From the NCBI RefSeq assembly GCF_001399675.1, contig NZ_LJCO01000108.1:1-64000 (forward strand): a stretch of DNA of 64,000 nucleotides, given 5' to 3'. The position numbers and the translations under genes were made by a program. Source of the DNA: Paenalicyclobacillus ferrooxydans. GTDB taxonomy: Bacteria; Bacillota; Bacilli; Alicyclobacillales; Alicyclobacillaceae. Under the pieces are notes generated by a model. That model ran no database searches and had not been told where the DNA came from. It was given only the letters and a program-made list of their open reading frames with translations. Shown here one piece after another: positions 23,987-34,242 of this stretch; the stretch's first letter is position 1, and every line of letters starts with the position of its first letter.

Positions 23987-25093
23987 CTAAATCCATCGGA
24001 AGGGGTCCTCCTGGACCGTTGTTTCAATGACTTCTACGCCTGTTTGTTCTCGAATCCATCTGGCTGCTTCCGTAAGGACAGGAACCTCGAGGGCAGCGTG
24101 CGTTCCGTCAATGATGGACAATCCGTCATGTAGAGCTTCAGCAACAGTATGGTGGTCACAGTCTGACGTGACCAAAACATCTGCCTTTTTGTGAATGGCT
24201 TGCTTCGCATATCGGCCACCAGATCCGCCGACTACAGCGATGCGTCGAATCAACCTGTCAGGGTGCCCCGAGAACCGAATGTGCCTAAGCCCCAGTTTGT
24301 CTCGAACAATACCCGCAAAATCAGAGAGCTTCATCTCTGTATCCAAGTCTCCAACGCGGCCAAGACCACTTGCCTTCCCCATCAGTTCAAGCGGGTACAG
24401 GTCATATGCTACTTCCTCGTAAGGGTGCGCATCAAGCATCGCACGTACAACTCTCTCAACAAGCCCCTCAGGCACAATCGTCTCGAGCCGCACTTCGTCA
24501 GCATGCTCTACAGTCCCAGCCTGTCCAATGTACGGGCTGGTTCCTTCCCCAGGAAGAAACGTGCCTATTCCCGGTGTATTGAACGTGCAATGACTGTATG
24601 CGCCAATATGCCCTGCACCGGCTGTGCAAACAGCGTCGAGAACTTTCGCATGGCTGTCTTTGGGAACAAACACGACCAGTTTACGAAGTTGCTCATTGCG
24701 CGTTCGTTCCAGGATATCGACTCGTTTGAGTCCGAGCATCCTGACAAGCACATCGTTCACTCCGCCACTCGTGATATCCAGGTTCGTGTGTGCGTTGAAC
24801 ACGGTCAAATCAGCTGTAATTGCCTGTGCAAGTGCCTTTCCCCGCGCACTCCCTGTGTCGATGGACGTAACGGGTCGAAAGAGCATTGCGTGGTGCGTCA
24901 CAAGCATATCCGCCTGCATCGCAACAGCTTCCTCAATAACCTCAGGATACGCATCGAGCGCAACCATCACCCGTCTCACGGGCTTATCGAGCCGGCCAAT
25001 CTGCAACCCTATCTTATCGCCATCCATCGCGAGTTCAGGTGGAGCAAACTCGTCCATTACTCGTATCACATCTGCGACTGTAATAACTGACAC
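23987..25093 (-). CDS. Nif3-like dinuclear metal center protein
   Basis: The 368-residue protein belongs to the Nif3/YqfO family. It has the N-terminal metal-binding THHAMLFRPV and C-terminal GSGGRYAKQA...DVLVTSDCDHHTV, with the PII-like CutA/YqfO insertion between them (residues about 130-240, VFVPKDSHAKVLDAVCTAGAGHIGAYSHC). The exact reaction is unsettled; some members hydrolyse folate-derived or GTP-related substrates. The start chosen is GTG 25093 after GGGAGGGG. It follows trmK as in Bacillus subtilis. Confidence 0.9.
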   Translation of the reverse strand: MSVITVADVIRVMDEFAPPELAMDGDKIGLQIGRLDKPVRRVMVALDAYPEVIEEAVAMQADMLVTHHAMLFRPVTSIDTGSARGKALAQAITADLTVFNAHTNLDITSGGVNDVLVRMLGLKRVDILERTRNEQLRKLVVFVPKDSHAKVLDAVCTAGAGHIGAYSHCTFNTPGIGTFLPGEGTSPYIGQAGTVEHADEVRLETIVPEGLVERVVRAMLDAHPYEEVAYDLYPLELMGKASGLGRVGDLDTEMKLSDFAGIVRDKLGLRHIRFSGHPDRLIRRIAVVGGSGGRYAKQAIHKKADVLVTSDCDHHTVAEALHDGLSIIDGTHAALEVPVLTEAARWIREQTGVEVIETTVQEDPFRWI

Positions 25094-25171
25094 CAAACCC
25101 CTCCCTCGATACCGATGTTGCAAATCTTCACCCTTTTGGCCGTTGAGCGCCTAGGTAAGTCATCCGATGCC

Positions 25172-25930
25172 TCAAGAACCACGACCTGTTCGGTTGATCC
25201 ACGACTCCATTTCGTGCAGTTGACCCATCAGTTCACGTTTCCGATCCGTTGTTGCGCCCCCTGCGTCACCAGACAGACTTTGCACAATACTTCTCCAATG
25301 GACAGCAGCTGACTGAACAACACCAAGGACGACATCATCGTTGTGGCGTGCCAGGTTCATCGGACCAAACTCCAGAGCCAACCAACCGCATCCCTCACGG
25401 ATATAAGGCTCGTACACCTTATTTGCGGCGGCAGACGTAGACCGTCGGGCCAAGATGAGTTGGTAACTTCGTCCGCCTTCTTCAATCATTCTCTCGTCTG
25501 AAATTTCAAATCCATAGTGGATCAGGCTTCTCCGCAACTTCGACCATCCGTTCATCGGCTGTAAGATGAGCGTCTCTAAACTGGTGAGGATCACGGCGCC
25601 CTCGTCCAGAATATCAGCCATCGTAGCGCCGCCCATGCCGGCCATGACAACCGTGTCTACTTCACCTTGGTTGACGGCTTTTAGTCCGCTGGCCAGACGC
25701 ACGTCGATGCGTCCTGCGAGCCCTGCTTCTAAAACGTGACTTTTTGCCGTTTCGTAAGGTCCTCTAGCGACATCTGAAGCAATCACGAAGTCGGCCATCT
25801 CTTGCCTGATGAGATAAATCGGCAGAAGTGCGTGGTCGGTTCCCACATCAAGCACACGGGCACCTCGCGGCACCCATGCTGCAATCTTCGCAAGTCTGTC
25901 AGACAGCCCCGCGATTACTTGTTCATTCAA
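25172..25930 (-). CDS. trmK: tRNA (adenine(22)-N1)-methyltransferase TrmK
   Basis: The 252-residue enzyme methylates N1 of A22 in some tRNAs. SAM-binding motif I is VLDVGTDHALLPIYL, the NPPY-like position is MAGMGGATM (characteristic of TrmK), and LILQPMNGWSKLRRSL follows; a helical C-terminal domain completes it. It is usually next to the Nif3-like gene and downstream of sigA, as here, although two metabolic genes separate it from sigA in this genome. Confidence 0.92.
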   Translation of the reverse strand: MNEQVIAGLSDRLAKIAAWVPRGARVLDVGTDHALLPIYLIRQEMADFVIASDVARGPYETAKSHVLEAGLAGRIDVRLASGLKAVNQGEVDTVVMAGMGGATMADILDEGAVILTSLETLILQPMNGWSKLRRSLIHYGFEISDERMIEEGGRSYQLILARRSTSAAANKVYEPYIREGCGWLALEFGPMNLARHNDDVVLGVVQSAAVHWRSIVQSLSGDAGGATTDRKRELMGQLHEMESWINRTGRGS

Positions 25931-25973
25931 AGCACACGTTCCCCTTTGTTACAGCCATATTCGGCTGATGCCC

Positions 25974-26570
25974 CTATTCAGGCCACACAGACTGCCCACT
26001 CACATTGTACTTTGCGCGTGCAAAAACTTCACGCACAGCAGACCGCCATTCCCTTCGGGTAGACGGTGAGGCAAACCCAGTTGCATTCATATCCAACTGT
26101 TTCGCAACCGCCAAGGCGCGAGGTAAATGATAGTCACTGGTTACAATGATGGCTGACGTAAATCCATTGCGCTTCATGACGAGCTGACTATTGCGCAGGT
26201 TCTCCCAGGTATCGACACTGGTCATCTCTTGCAGGACAACTTCCGGAGGTACACCATTGAGAATCAGAAAACGCTTCATGGAACTGGATTCCGAAACTGT
26301 TTCGTCCTCGCCTTTGCCGCCGCTCACGATGAAGTGCTGAACAAACCCAATCCGATACAGATGAAGCGCCGCACGCAGCCTCCCCGTGAGAACGCGTCCG
26401 GGTTGGTAGCCGCGTGTATACGCACCGAGAACGATGGCCACGTCGGCTGGCTCCGGACGCGTATGTAAACCTCGTTTTTTCAAAAGTCTCGCAGAGTCTG
26501 TCAGGCTCTTGATGACTACGATGCACACCAAGACCAAGGCTCCGATAACCATAAGAATGGTTGTTAGCAC
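25974..26570 (-). CDS. YdcF family (DUF218) protein
   Basis: The 198-residue protein has an N-terminal transmembrane anchor (residues 3-22) and a DUF218 domain: DVAIVLGAYTRG, HFIVSGGKGEDE, and IIVTSDYHLPRALAVAKQLD. SanA/YdcF-type proteins are envelope-associated and bind nucleotide-like ligands, but the activity is not firmly known. It sits between acyl-CoA dehydrogenase and trmK. Confidence 0.88.
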   Translation of the reverse strand: MLTTILMVIGALVLVCIVVIKSLTDSARLLKKRGLHTRPEPADVAIVLGAYTRGYQPGRVLTGRLRAALHLYRIGFVQHFIVSGGKGEDETVSESSSMKRFLILNGVPPEVVLQEMTSVDTWENLRNSQLVMKRNGFTSAIIVTSDYHLPRALAVAKQLDMNATGFASPSTRREWRSAVREVFARAKYNVSGQSVWPE

Positions 26571-26782
26571 TCCGTCACCCCCGACACAGACGGAGTAGAC
26601 AGTAAGCAGACGACTTACCGCCCGCTCCGCTATATTGTACGGAGGTAAAACGAAATTTAGACATGCTTGTGATGAACTGTTCCCTGCAGGCTGAGATGGT
26701 AGTTGGGACTAGCGATGGAAGTCAGCAAGTGCTTCGTAAAACGGGCGTCAGCATCTGCAACGTCCAACTCATGACGCCTGGT

Positions 26783-27916
26783 TTAGCAGCCGAGTTGACG
26801 GGCAATTACCAGTCTCTGAATCTCAGACGTCCCTTCGCCAATTTCAATCAATTTTGCGTCACGCAAATGGCGCTCCACCGGGTACTCCTTCATGTAACCG
26901 TTGCCCCCGAGGATTTGAATGGCTTGGTTACAGGTGTCCGTACACATCTCTGAAGCGAACAGTTTCGCATAAGACGCCTCAAGAGTGTACGGTTTACCTT
27001 GGTCTTTCAACCATGCAGCCTTAAACACCGCATTACGAGCGAGATCGATATGCATTGCCATGTTGGCGAGCTTATGTTGAATAGCCTGGAAACGCGAAAT
27101 GGACTGTCCAAACTGATGACGTTGTTTGGCATAGCCGAGGGCGGTCTCAAATGCGGACCGGGCAATGCCTACTGCCAAAGCAGCAATCGCGACGCGTCCA
27201 CCGTCGAGGGTGGAAAGAAACTGTTTGAACCCTCCGTTCAGAGGCCCAAGCAGGTTCTCCGCAGGGACACGGACATTTTCCAAGATGAGCTCAACGGTGT
27301 TCGAGGCACGCATACCCATTTTGTCATAAGGCTTGCTAGTCGAAAAACCTGGTGTATCTGTCGGCACGATGAACGCACTGATACCACGGTTCTCTTTGTC
27401 TGTTACAGCTGTCAAGACAACTGTCTTTGCATAGCCGCCATTCGTAATGTAGATCTTGTTCCCATTAATAACCCACTCGTCGCCATCCAACACCGCTGTC
27501 GTGCGGGTTCCACCTGCGTCCGACCCAGCGCCTGGCTCCGTCAGCCCGAACGATCCGATGCCTTCTCCAGACGCCAGCGGCGTCAAGTATGTTTGTTTTT
27601 GAGCTTCAGTCCCGTACAAGAGCAGAGGCACGCACGCTAGAGACACGTGAGCTTCATAGCTCAGGCCTGTCCCGCCGCAGGCATGCCCAATTTCCTCAAC
27701 AGCCAAGCAATAGCTGATATTGTCTGCGCCTGCACCACCATACTCTTCCGGAATGGGAAGGCCGAGAAAACCGAGCTTGCCCATCTTTTGAAATACTTCA
27801 ATAGGGAACCGAGATTCTTTATCCAACTGCGCGGCTAGCGGTGCGATTTCTGCTTCGGCAAACTCACGCACTGCACTCTGGATCATGGCTTGCTCTTTTG
27901 TCAACTCGAAGTTCAA
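26783..27916 (-). CDS. Acyl-CoA dehydrogenase
   Basis: The 377-residue flavoenzyme oxidises acyl-CoA thioesters to enoyl-CoA, passing electrons to ETF. Domains are in the usual order: helical N-terminus ([18 protein letters not shown]), beta barrel with [14 protein letters not shown] (FAD/substrate contacts) and helical C-terminus with [28 protein letters not shown] and the catalytic-base region [10 protein letters not shown]. The start is TTG 27916, after a very strong GGAGGAGGG site; this gives the normal family length, while upstream frames lack homology. It replaces cccA, which occupies this place in Bacillus subtilis. Chain-length preference is not evident. Confidence 0.92.
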   Translation of the reverse strand: MNFELTKEQAMIQSAVREFAEAEIAPLAAQLDKESRFPIEVFQKMGKLGFLGLPIPEEYGGAGADNISYCLAVEEIGHACGGTGLSYEAHVSLACVPLLLYGTEAQKQTYLTPLASGEGIGSFGLTEPGAGSDAGGTRTTAVLDGDEWVINGNKIYITNGGYAKTVVLTAVTDKENRGISAFIVPTDTPGFSTSKPYDKMGMRASNTVELILENVRVPAENLLGPLNGGFKQFLSTLDGGRVAIAALAVGIARSAFETALGYAKQRHQFGQSISRFQAIQHKLANMAMHIDLARNAVFKAAWLKDQGKPYTLEASYAKLFASEMCTDTCNQAIQILGGNGYMKEYPVERHLRDAKLIEIGEGTSEIQRLVIARQLGC

Positions 27917-28021
27917 CAGTATACCCTCCTCCATATTTGCAGTTTCTATTATACCTGCATCTGCGTGCTGCGAAAACGCTTCCACGCAATATGTAAATTT
28001 TCTCCTCTCATTCACTACAAA

Positions 28022-28066
28022 TAAAAAAGGCCCGAAGGCCCTCCGTTAGAGGGTCAACCGGGCATG
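28022..28066 (-). terminator. Terminator of the dnaG-sigA operon
   Basis: The minus strand forms a stem from GCCCGGTTGACCCTC and GGAGGGCCTTCGGGC followed by TTTTTT, about 70 bp past the sigA stop. Confidence 0.85.
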
Positions 28067-28135
28067 GCGCGGCGATGCCTGGTCGACCATTAGATTCAAA
28101 TATCTCTTGATGGGAATACCAATTCAATGCACAAT

Positions 28136-29263
28136 CTATTCAAGGAAATCCTTCAATCGTTTGCTGCGACTCGGGTGGCGGAGCTTACGCAGCGCCTTTG
28201 CTTCAATCTGACGGATCCGTTCACGCGTCACGCCAAACACCTTGCCGACTTCTTCCAGGGTCCGGGTACGGCCATCGTCGAGTCCAAAGCGTAACCGCAA
28301 TACGTTCTCTTCCCGCTCGGTAAGCGTGTCGAGAACATCTTCCAATTGCTCCTTAAGCAACTCGTATGCAGCGGCATCGGCTGGTGCAAGAGCTTCATCA
28401 TCCGGAATAAAGTCACCAAGATGAGAATCGTCTTCTTCGCCAATCGGGGTCTCGAGTGACACAGGTTCCTGAGCAATCTTTTGGATTTCGCGAACTTTAT
28501 CAGGACTGAGATCCATCTCAGCAGCAATCTCTTCAGCGGTTGGTTCGCGACCCAGTTCCTGAAGCAATTGCCTTGAGATGCGAATCAGTTTGTTAATCGT
28601 CTCAACCATATGCACAGGAATACGAATCGTTCGGGCCTGGTCAGCGATTGCACGCGTAATAGCCTGGCGGATCCACCATGTTGCATACGTACTGAACTTG
28701 TAGCCTTTACGATAATCAAATTTCTCAACAGCCTTGATGAGACCGAGATTTCCTTCTTGAATCAAGTCGAGGAACAGCATCCCGCGACCGACATACCTTT
28801 TTGCAATACTAACCACCAAGCGCAGGTTTGCTTCAGCTAGGCGACGCTTCGCTTCTTCGTCTCCGTCCTCGATCCGCTTTGCGAGCTCGATTTCTTCAGC
28901 CGCAGAGAGCAACGGCACACGCCCGATTTCCTTAAGATACATCCGAACCGGGTCACTGATTTTCACCCCAGGTGGCATGCTGAGGTCATTCAGGTCAATC
29001 CGCTCATCGTCCTGAGGGCCTTCCTCATCCTCATTCGAATCTGAGTCATCATCCCGTTCATTCAGGATATCAATGCCCAATTCCGAGAGTTGATCGAAAA
29101 ACTCATCGAGTTGATCGGGATCCAAATCGTGTTTTGCAAGGCGATTGACGATCTCTGTGTATGTCAATGTACCCCGCTTCTTGCCAATGGCCGTCAGCGC
29201 GGCCTTATCATCCTGAAGGGTAAGTCCACGTTCTTCGCGGGCTTCTTCCGTTACATCTTTCAT
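28136..29263 (-). CDS. rpoD: RNA polymerase primary sigma factor SigA (RpoD)
   Basis: The 375-residue vegetative sigma factor shows region 1.1 (short, acidic linker [11 protein letters not shown]), region 1.2/2 ([48 protein letters not shown] for -10 recognition), region 3 ([16 protein letters not shown]) and region 4 ([29 protein letters not shown] for -35 recognition). It is 31 bp downstream of dnaG, the classic macromolecular synthesis operon order. rpsU, the third member in some bacteria, is elsewhere in this window. Confidence 0.97.
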   Translation of the reverse strand: MKDVTEEAREERGLTLQDDKAALTAIGKKRGTLTYTEIVNRLAKHDLDPDQLDEFFDQLSELGIDILNERDDDSDSNEDEEGPQDDERIDLNDLSMPPGVKISDPVRMYLKEIGRVPLLSAAEEIELAKRIEDGDEEAKRRLAEANLRLVVSIAKRYVGRGMLFLDLIQEGNLGLIKAVEKFDYRKGYKFSTYATWWIRQAITRAIADQARTIRIPVHMVETINKLIRISRQLLQELGREPTAEEIAAEMDLSPDKVREIQKIAQEPVSLETPIGEEDDSHLGDFIPDDEALAPADAAAYELLKEQLEDVLDTLTEREENVLRLRFGLDDGRTRTLEEVGKVFGVTRERIRQIEAKALRKLRHPSRSKRLKDFLE

Positions 29264-29294
29264 TCGTCCCCGCCTCCTTTACCCCGACCAAAGA

Positions 29295-31100
29295 TCACGC
29301 ATGCGGTGTCTTGAGTCGAGTAATTTCCGTTTGTAAATCCTCCACTTCCTGTCTACACGCCAGCACATGTTCGCTCTCACCAGCAAGCTGTGCCTCTACG
29401 AGTTCCTGCAGTTTATTTCTGTACCTGTTTTCAAGTTCCTGCAGTCGCAGTGAACGAACACAATCAGTTAATAACGCCGGATCGAACCCAGCGGCATCTC
29501 CCACCGCCAGAGATGCAGCCAGCTTGCGCAACTCAGTATCCTCAAGAGTCTCCACAAATCGCACTGGTGAACCCTCCGGACACTCTGCCCGGTAGGCGTA
29601 TAAGCGAGCAAGCAGAGCCGTTTGCTGCGCTAAAGGCAACTCCATCACTTCGTGCTCCAACAGCCAATCGTAGGTCTCCGGGTACAGCAATAAACTTTGG
29701 AGAATATGATTTCCTGCCCGCACATCTGCTGACACCAGGTTTGGATTAACAACAGCGTTCTGGGCAACAACCTTATGTGTAGTACGGCGTTGTGAATCCT
29801 TTGCCAGCATTTTGAGCTCCTGATGCAATGCATCGAGGGACAAGTGAAACTCTTGAGACAGCTTCTGCAATTCCTCGTCACGCTCGATCGGTGACGCTCG
29901 CTCACCGAGTACTGTTAACGCCTTACGGATATAAGCCGTGCGACCCGCCGGGCTTTCCAGGTTGGCTTCTCTGCGCAGTCCCTGAATGAGGAACTGAACT
30001 TCAGTGAGGGCCTGGACCTGAAACTGTCTGACGAACGCTGGCGCCCCGAACTCCCTGGCGAAGTCATCCGGGTCCATGCCCTCCGGAAATTGCACGACGC
30101 GGCACTCCAAGTGTGCGTCCCGGGCCAGGCTTAGCACTTTGTGCGTCGCCCGCTGCCCTGCCTCATCGCCGTCATACGCAACCGTGAGACGGTCCGAATA
30201 CCGCTTTAACAGCCGAACGTGCTCCTCCGTAAGTGAGGTACCCATACTGGCAACACCAGACTTCAAACCCGCTTGCCATGCCGAAATCACATCCATGTAC
30301 CCTTCAAAGATGACTGCAGTCTGCGTCTGACGGATGGATCTCTTTGCTGCATGCAGGTTAAACAGAACGCTGCTCTTATGGAACAGAGGCGTTTCTGGTG
30401 AGTTCAAATACTTTGGCTTTGCTTCCTTTTGCATCGCCCTGCCGCCGAATGCCACGACCTGTCCCCGACCATCACAAATTGGAATCATGACACGGTTACG
30501 AAAGCGATCAACCACTTGATTGCCCAAAGCCACAGCCAAGCCCGAGTCAACCAACAGTTCTGAAGCAAATCCTCGTTTGCGGAGAAAATCGACCAGCCGT
30601 CGTTCCGTGTTCGGAGCGAACCCCAGCCGAAACTCAACCATCGTCGTTTTTGAAATTCCTCTGTTTTCCAAATACGTTAGGGCTTGCACACCAGCACTCG
30701 AATTCATTAGAATATAGCTATAATATTTGGCTGCAAGCTCATGTGCGTCCCTCATCGCTTGGTATCGATCCGTTTCAGACTGTGACGGCATCGTCTCTTC
30801 CAGCGATTCAGGAAGCTGAACGTTAGCTCGTTCAGCAAGGCGTACAACTGTTTCAGTGAACGTCAACCCTTCAATGTCCATAACAAAACGAATCACAGTT
30901 CCACCTGCTCCGCACCCGAAACAGTAGTACATCTGGCGTTCGGGTGAAACCGAGAAGGATGGACTTCGTTCGTTGTGAAATGGACACAAGCCAACGTATG
31001 AGCGCCCAGAGCGTCGAAGTTGTACATAGTCTCCAACGACGTCAATGATATCGACTCGCTGTCGTAACGTCTCGACAAATTCTTCTGGGATTTGCCTCAT
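29295..31100 (-). CDS. dnaG: DNA primase DnaG
   Basis: The 601-residue primase makes RNA primers for replication. Domains are an N-terminal CHC2 zinc finger (CPFH...YYCFGCGAGG, about residues 39-66), the catalytic core with the TOPRIM fold (VIFEGYMDVISAWQAG, and acidic VAYDGDEAGQRA), and a C-terminal helicase-interaction region. Length is normal. It shares a transcript with sigA. Confidence 0.96.
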   Translation of the reverse strand: MRQIPEEFVETLRQRVDIIDVVGDYVQLRRSGRSYVGLCPFHNERSPSFSVSPERQMYYCFGCGAGGTVIRFVMDIEGLTFTETVVRLAERANVQLPESLEETMPSQSETDRYQAMRDAHELAAKYYSYILMNSSAGVQALTYLENRGISKTTMVEFRLGFAPNTERRLVDFLRKRGFASELLVDSGLAVALGNQVVDRFRNRVMIPICDGRGQVVAFGGRAMQKEAKPKYLNSPETPLFHKSSVLFNLHAAKRSIRQTQTAVIFEGYMDVISAWQAGLKSGVASMGTSLTEEHVRLLKRYSDRLTVAYDGDEAGQRATHKVLSLARDAHLECRVVQFPEGMDPDDFAREFGAPAFVRQFQVQALTEVQFLIQGLRREANLESPAGRTAYIRKALTVLGERASPIERDEELQKLSQEFHLSLDALHQELKMLAKDSQRRTTHKVVAQNAVVNPNLVSADVRAGNHILQSLLLYPETYDWLLEHEVMELPLAQQTALLARLYAYRAECPEGSPVRFVETLEDTELRKLAASLAVGDAAGFDPALLTDCVRSLRLQELENRYRNKLQELVEAQLAGESEHVLACRQEVEDLQTEITRLKTPHA

Positions 31101-31423
31101 CCCATCACCTTCTTGCGCATAGCTCCGTTTTTACTGCAGATATGGGATGGCGTAGAGGTAACAAATCGAGTGTTCCGCTACTAATGAAAAGTATTCTACA
31201 AAGAACTTCACTTTCCTCCTTCGTTTCGAAAATCGTGCAGACCAGCCGCCATAGTTCGACAAACGCTCGATTAACCTGATTTGCTCCTGCTTTTTAGAAA
31301 CAACCTCTAGTATCGACGCGGACAGCCAAATTTATCCTCACGATCTTCCTTGCATTCAAGTGTATGGGTTTTTGTCAACCCTTATGATGAAGAAAATCAC
31401 GAAAATTTTTCTAGGCTGAAAAC
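31101..31423. other. Intergenic region upstream of dnaG
   Basis: No gene is seen. A TTGACA box on the minus strand (31378-31373) might belong to a promoter for the dnaG-sigA transcript, but no good -10 box follows at 16-18 bp. Confidence 0.4.
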
Positions 31424-31456
31424 ATTCGGGAGACCCTTTTGCGTGGTCTCCCGAAT
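31424..31456 (-). terminator. Terminator downstream of ppdK
   Basis: ATTCGGGAGACC and GGTCTCCCGAAT form a perfect 12-bp stem with a 9-base loop, followed by GTTTTC on the minus strand, about 90 bp past the ppdK stop. Confidence 0.8.
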
Positions 31457-31548
31457 TTCACTGATAAACCGTTCATCCTTCGCATTTCTTGATTATATTA
31501 ACGTCATGTCGACATTGCCTCCGCATAACACCTGGTCTAAACGAACCT

Positions 31549-34242
31549 TTAGTGAGTAACGCTTGCGACACTGTTAGTGCGGGACTGCGCTTGCTTTAGG
31601 GCAGCCTGCGCTGCCGCAAGCCGAGCGAGCGGAACTCGGAACGGAGAACAGCTGACGTAATCCAGCCCCGTCTCGTCGCAGAACGCAATGGAACGCTTCT
31701 CGCCCCCATGCTCACCGCAAATACCCACTTTCAAATTCGGACGAGTCCTCCGTCCGCCTTCTGTGCCCATCGCCACGAGCTGTCCAACTCCGTCTGCATC
31801 GAGAACCTGGAATGGGTTTTGTGGTAAGATGCCGCCGTCCACGTACTGATGGAGAAATTTTCCTTCCGCATCATCGCGGCTGTAACCAAATGTGGTCTGT
31901 GTCAAGTCATTGGTGCCGAAGGAGAAAAATTCCGCCTCCTTGGCAATTTCCGCGGCTGTCAGTGCTGCCCTTGGCACTTCAATCATCGTGCCTACAGGGC
32001 AATTGATGGAGAATCCGGTTTCTCCCTCAACAGCTTGACGGACTTCCTCGACCATCTTGCGCATTCGATGCAGTTCTTCGACGTGTCCAACGAGCGGAAT
32101 CATAATCTCCGGCTTCGGAGTGTACCCGTGTTGCTGAAGCTCTGCTGTCGCCTGGAATATGGCACGAACCTGCATTTCGTACACCTCGGGATGGGTCAGC
32201 CCGAGTCTACAACCGCGATGGCCAAGCATTGGGTTTTGTTCGTGTAATTCGCGAACCCGGCGCAACATCTGTGTGGCAGCACTGAGGTCGCTCTGCGTTT
32301 CTTCGTTGTCCAGATCCCAAGCTGACCGTTCCCGCAGCATCGCTTCTCTGGCGATGAGTTTTTCGAGATTGGGTAAAAACTCATGTAACGGTGGGTCAAG
32401 CAGGCGGATGGTGACGGGAAGCCCATCCATCGCCTGTAAGATACCGTAGAAATCCCCTTGTTGCATCGGCAGCAACTGGTCGAGCGCATCCTGTCTGTCG
32501 ATCGGGGTCTCAGCGAGGATCATCTGTTGCACAACAGGCACTCGGTCTGCCGCCATGAACATGTGCTCAGTCCGACAAAGTCCGACCCCGCCAGCGCCAA
32601 ATTGCCGCGACTTCAGTGCATCCTCTGGCGTATCTGCGTTCGCACGTACGCCGAGTCGACGAATCCCATCCGCCCAATCGAGCAATTGGTTCAATTCCTC
32701 GGACAACTCTGGCTGCGTCAATGGAACGTCGCCCACAATCACTCGTCCGGTGCCGCCGTCAATCGACAACAGATCGCCCTCTCGAAGCACAGTCTCGCCA
32801 ACTCGAAGCATCTTCGAAACGGTGTCAATTTGAAGCGAATCGCAGCCACAGATACAGGGTTTGCCCATGCCGCGGGCAACAACCGCTGCGTGACTCGTCA
32901 TACCGCCACGGCTCGTCAGAATGCCCTCTGCCGCGAGGATGCCATGGATATCTTCCGGTGTGGTTTCCGCCCGTACCAAAAGTACACGTTCTCCGCTTTG
33001 CGCCCTCGTCTCGGCATCGTCCGCAGTAAAGGTGATAACCCCTGATGCGGCGCCCGGTGACGCAGGAAGTCCGGTTGCGATGACTTGCACCTTGGCATTC
33101 GGATCGAGGCGTGGGTGAAGCAGTTGATCGAGTTGATCCGGATCGACCCGCGACACTGCCGTTGCCCTGTCGATGACGCCTTCTTCGACGAGAGCCACCG
33201 CGATTTTGACCGCTGCCTCGGCGGTGCGCTTAGCTGTCCGCGTCTGCAACAAGTAGAGGTGTCCCTGCTGAATGGTAAACTCAATATCCTGCACGTCTTT
33301 GTAGTGCTGCTCAAGAGTGTTGCACAATTCAATAAATTGATGATATACCTCGGGCATTTCATCACGTAAGTGGGCAATCGGCTGCGGGGTGCGAATCCCT
33401 GCCACCACATCTTCACCTTGCGCATTGATGAGGTATTCGCCAAACACGCCTCGCGCTCCGGTGGACGGATTTCGCGTAAACGCCACGCCCGTACCGGAAT
33501 CATCACCGAGGTTCCCAAACACCATGGTTTGAACATTGACCGCGGTTCCAAGGCTGTCCGGAATCTCATGAACTTTGCGATACACCTTTGCACGTGGATT
33601 GTCCCACGACGAGAACACCGCACCGATGGCCATAAACAGTTGAGTGAACGGGTCTTCCGGAAATGCTTCACCTGTCTCTCGTTCCACAAGCACCTTGTAG
33701 CGACTGATAACTTGCGCCAAATCATCCGCAGTGAGTTCCTGATCAGTCTTCACACCGGCAATCGACTTCACGTCGTCGAGTATCTGCTCAAACCGAATGC
33801 TGTGAATTCCGAGCACGACGTCACCAAACATCTGAATGAACCGACGATGGCAATCCAGCGCGAATCTGCGATTGCCCATTTCCTCTGCCAATGCCTCGAC
33901 AGTGTGGTCATTCAAACCGAGGTTGAGCACTGTATCCATCATGCCAGGCATGGAGATGGGAGCACCTGAACGCACCGACACCAGCAACGGTGGGTTTCCG
34001 CCGAACTTGCGGCCGACAGTCTCTTCAACACGTGCGATGGCGTCAATCACCTGCTGTTTCATTTCCTCTGTCAGCTGGTTTACTTTTTGATAGGCATGAC
34101 AGGCTGATGTCGGTATGGTAAACCCAGGAGGCACAGGAAGGCCCACTCGGGTCATCTCTGCAAGGTTCGCGCCTTTTCCGCCAAGTACGTACTTGTCTGG
34201 CTCTGCTGCTTGATCAAAACCGTACACCCATACTGTTGTCAT
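31549..34242 (-). CDS. ppdK: Pyruvate, phosphate dikinase
   Basis: The 897-residue enzyme interconverts pyruvate, ATP and Pi with PEP, AMP and PPi. It has the N-terminal ATP-grasp domain (GGKGANLAEMTRVGLPVPPGFTIPTSAC), the phosphohistidine domain with GGMTSHAAVVARGMGKPCICGC (the catalytic His and the regulatory Thr two residues earlier are present), and the C-terminal TIM barrel with GVGLCRTEHMF and FFSFGTNDLTQTTFGYSRDD. The last residue before the stop is in SVTH. It overlaps the 4-bp end of its own regulator gene, so the two are co-translated. Confidence 0.97.
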   Translation of the reverse strand: MTTVWVYGFDQAAEPDKYVLGGKGANLAEMTRVGLPVPPGFTIPTSACHAYQKVNQLTEEMKQQVIDAIARVEETVGRKFGGNPPLLVSVRSGAPISMPGMMDTVLNLGLNDHTVEALAEEMGNRRFALDCHRRFIQMFGDVVLGIHSIRFEQILDDVKSIAGVKTDQELTADDLAQVISRYKVLVERETGEAFPEDPFTQLFMAIGAVFSSWDNPRAKVYRKVHEIPDSLGTAVNVQTMVFGNLGDDSGTGVAFTRNPSTGARGVFGEYLINAQGEDVVAGIRTPQPIAHLRDEMPEVYHQFIELCNTLEQHYKDVQDIEFTIQQGHLYLLQTRTAKRTAEAAVKIAVALVEEGVIDRATAVSRVDPDQLDQLLHPRLDPNAKVQVIATGLPASPGAASGVITFTADDAETRAQSGERVLLVRAETTPEDIHGILAAEGILTSRGGMTSHAAVVARGMGKPCICGCDSLQIDTVSKMLRVGETVLREGDLLSIDGGTGRVIVGDVPLTQPELSEELNQLLDWADGIRRLGVRANADTPEDALKSRQFGAGGVGLCRTEHMFMAADRVPVVQQMILAETPIDRQDALDQLLPMQQGDFYGILQAMDGLPVTIRLLDPPLHEFLPNLEKLIAREAMLRERSAWDLDNEETQSDLSAATQMLRRVRELHEQNPMLGHRGCRLGLTHPEVYEMQVRAIFQATAELQQHGYTPKPEIMIPLVGHVEELHRMRKMVEEVRQAVEGETGFSINCPVGTMIEVPRAALTAAEIAKEAEFFSFGTNDLTQTTFGYSRDDAEGKFLHQYVDGGILPQNPFQVLDADGVGQLVAMGTEGGRRTRPNLKVGICGEHGGEKRSIAFCDETGLDYVSCSPFRVPLARLAAAQAALKQAQSRTNSVASVTH

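Noticed and set aside
28136-28424. Small antisense genes over sigA
   Set aside because: Frames are explained by the sigA reading frame on the opposite strand.
31812-33969. Long antisense frames in ppdK
   Set aside because: They lie wholly within the well-supported ppdK gene and reflect its codon composition.
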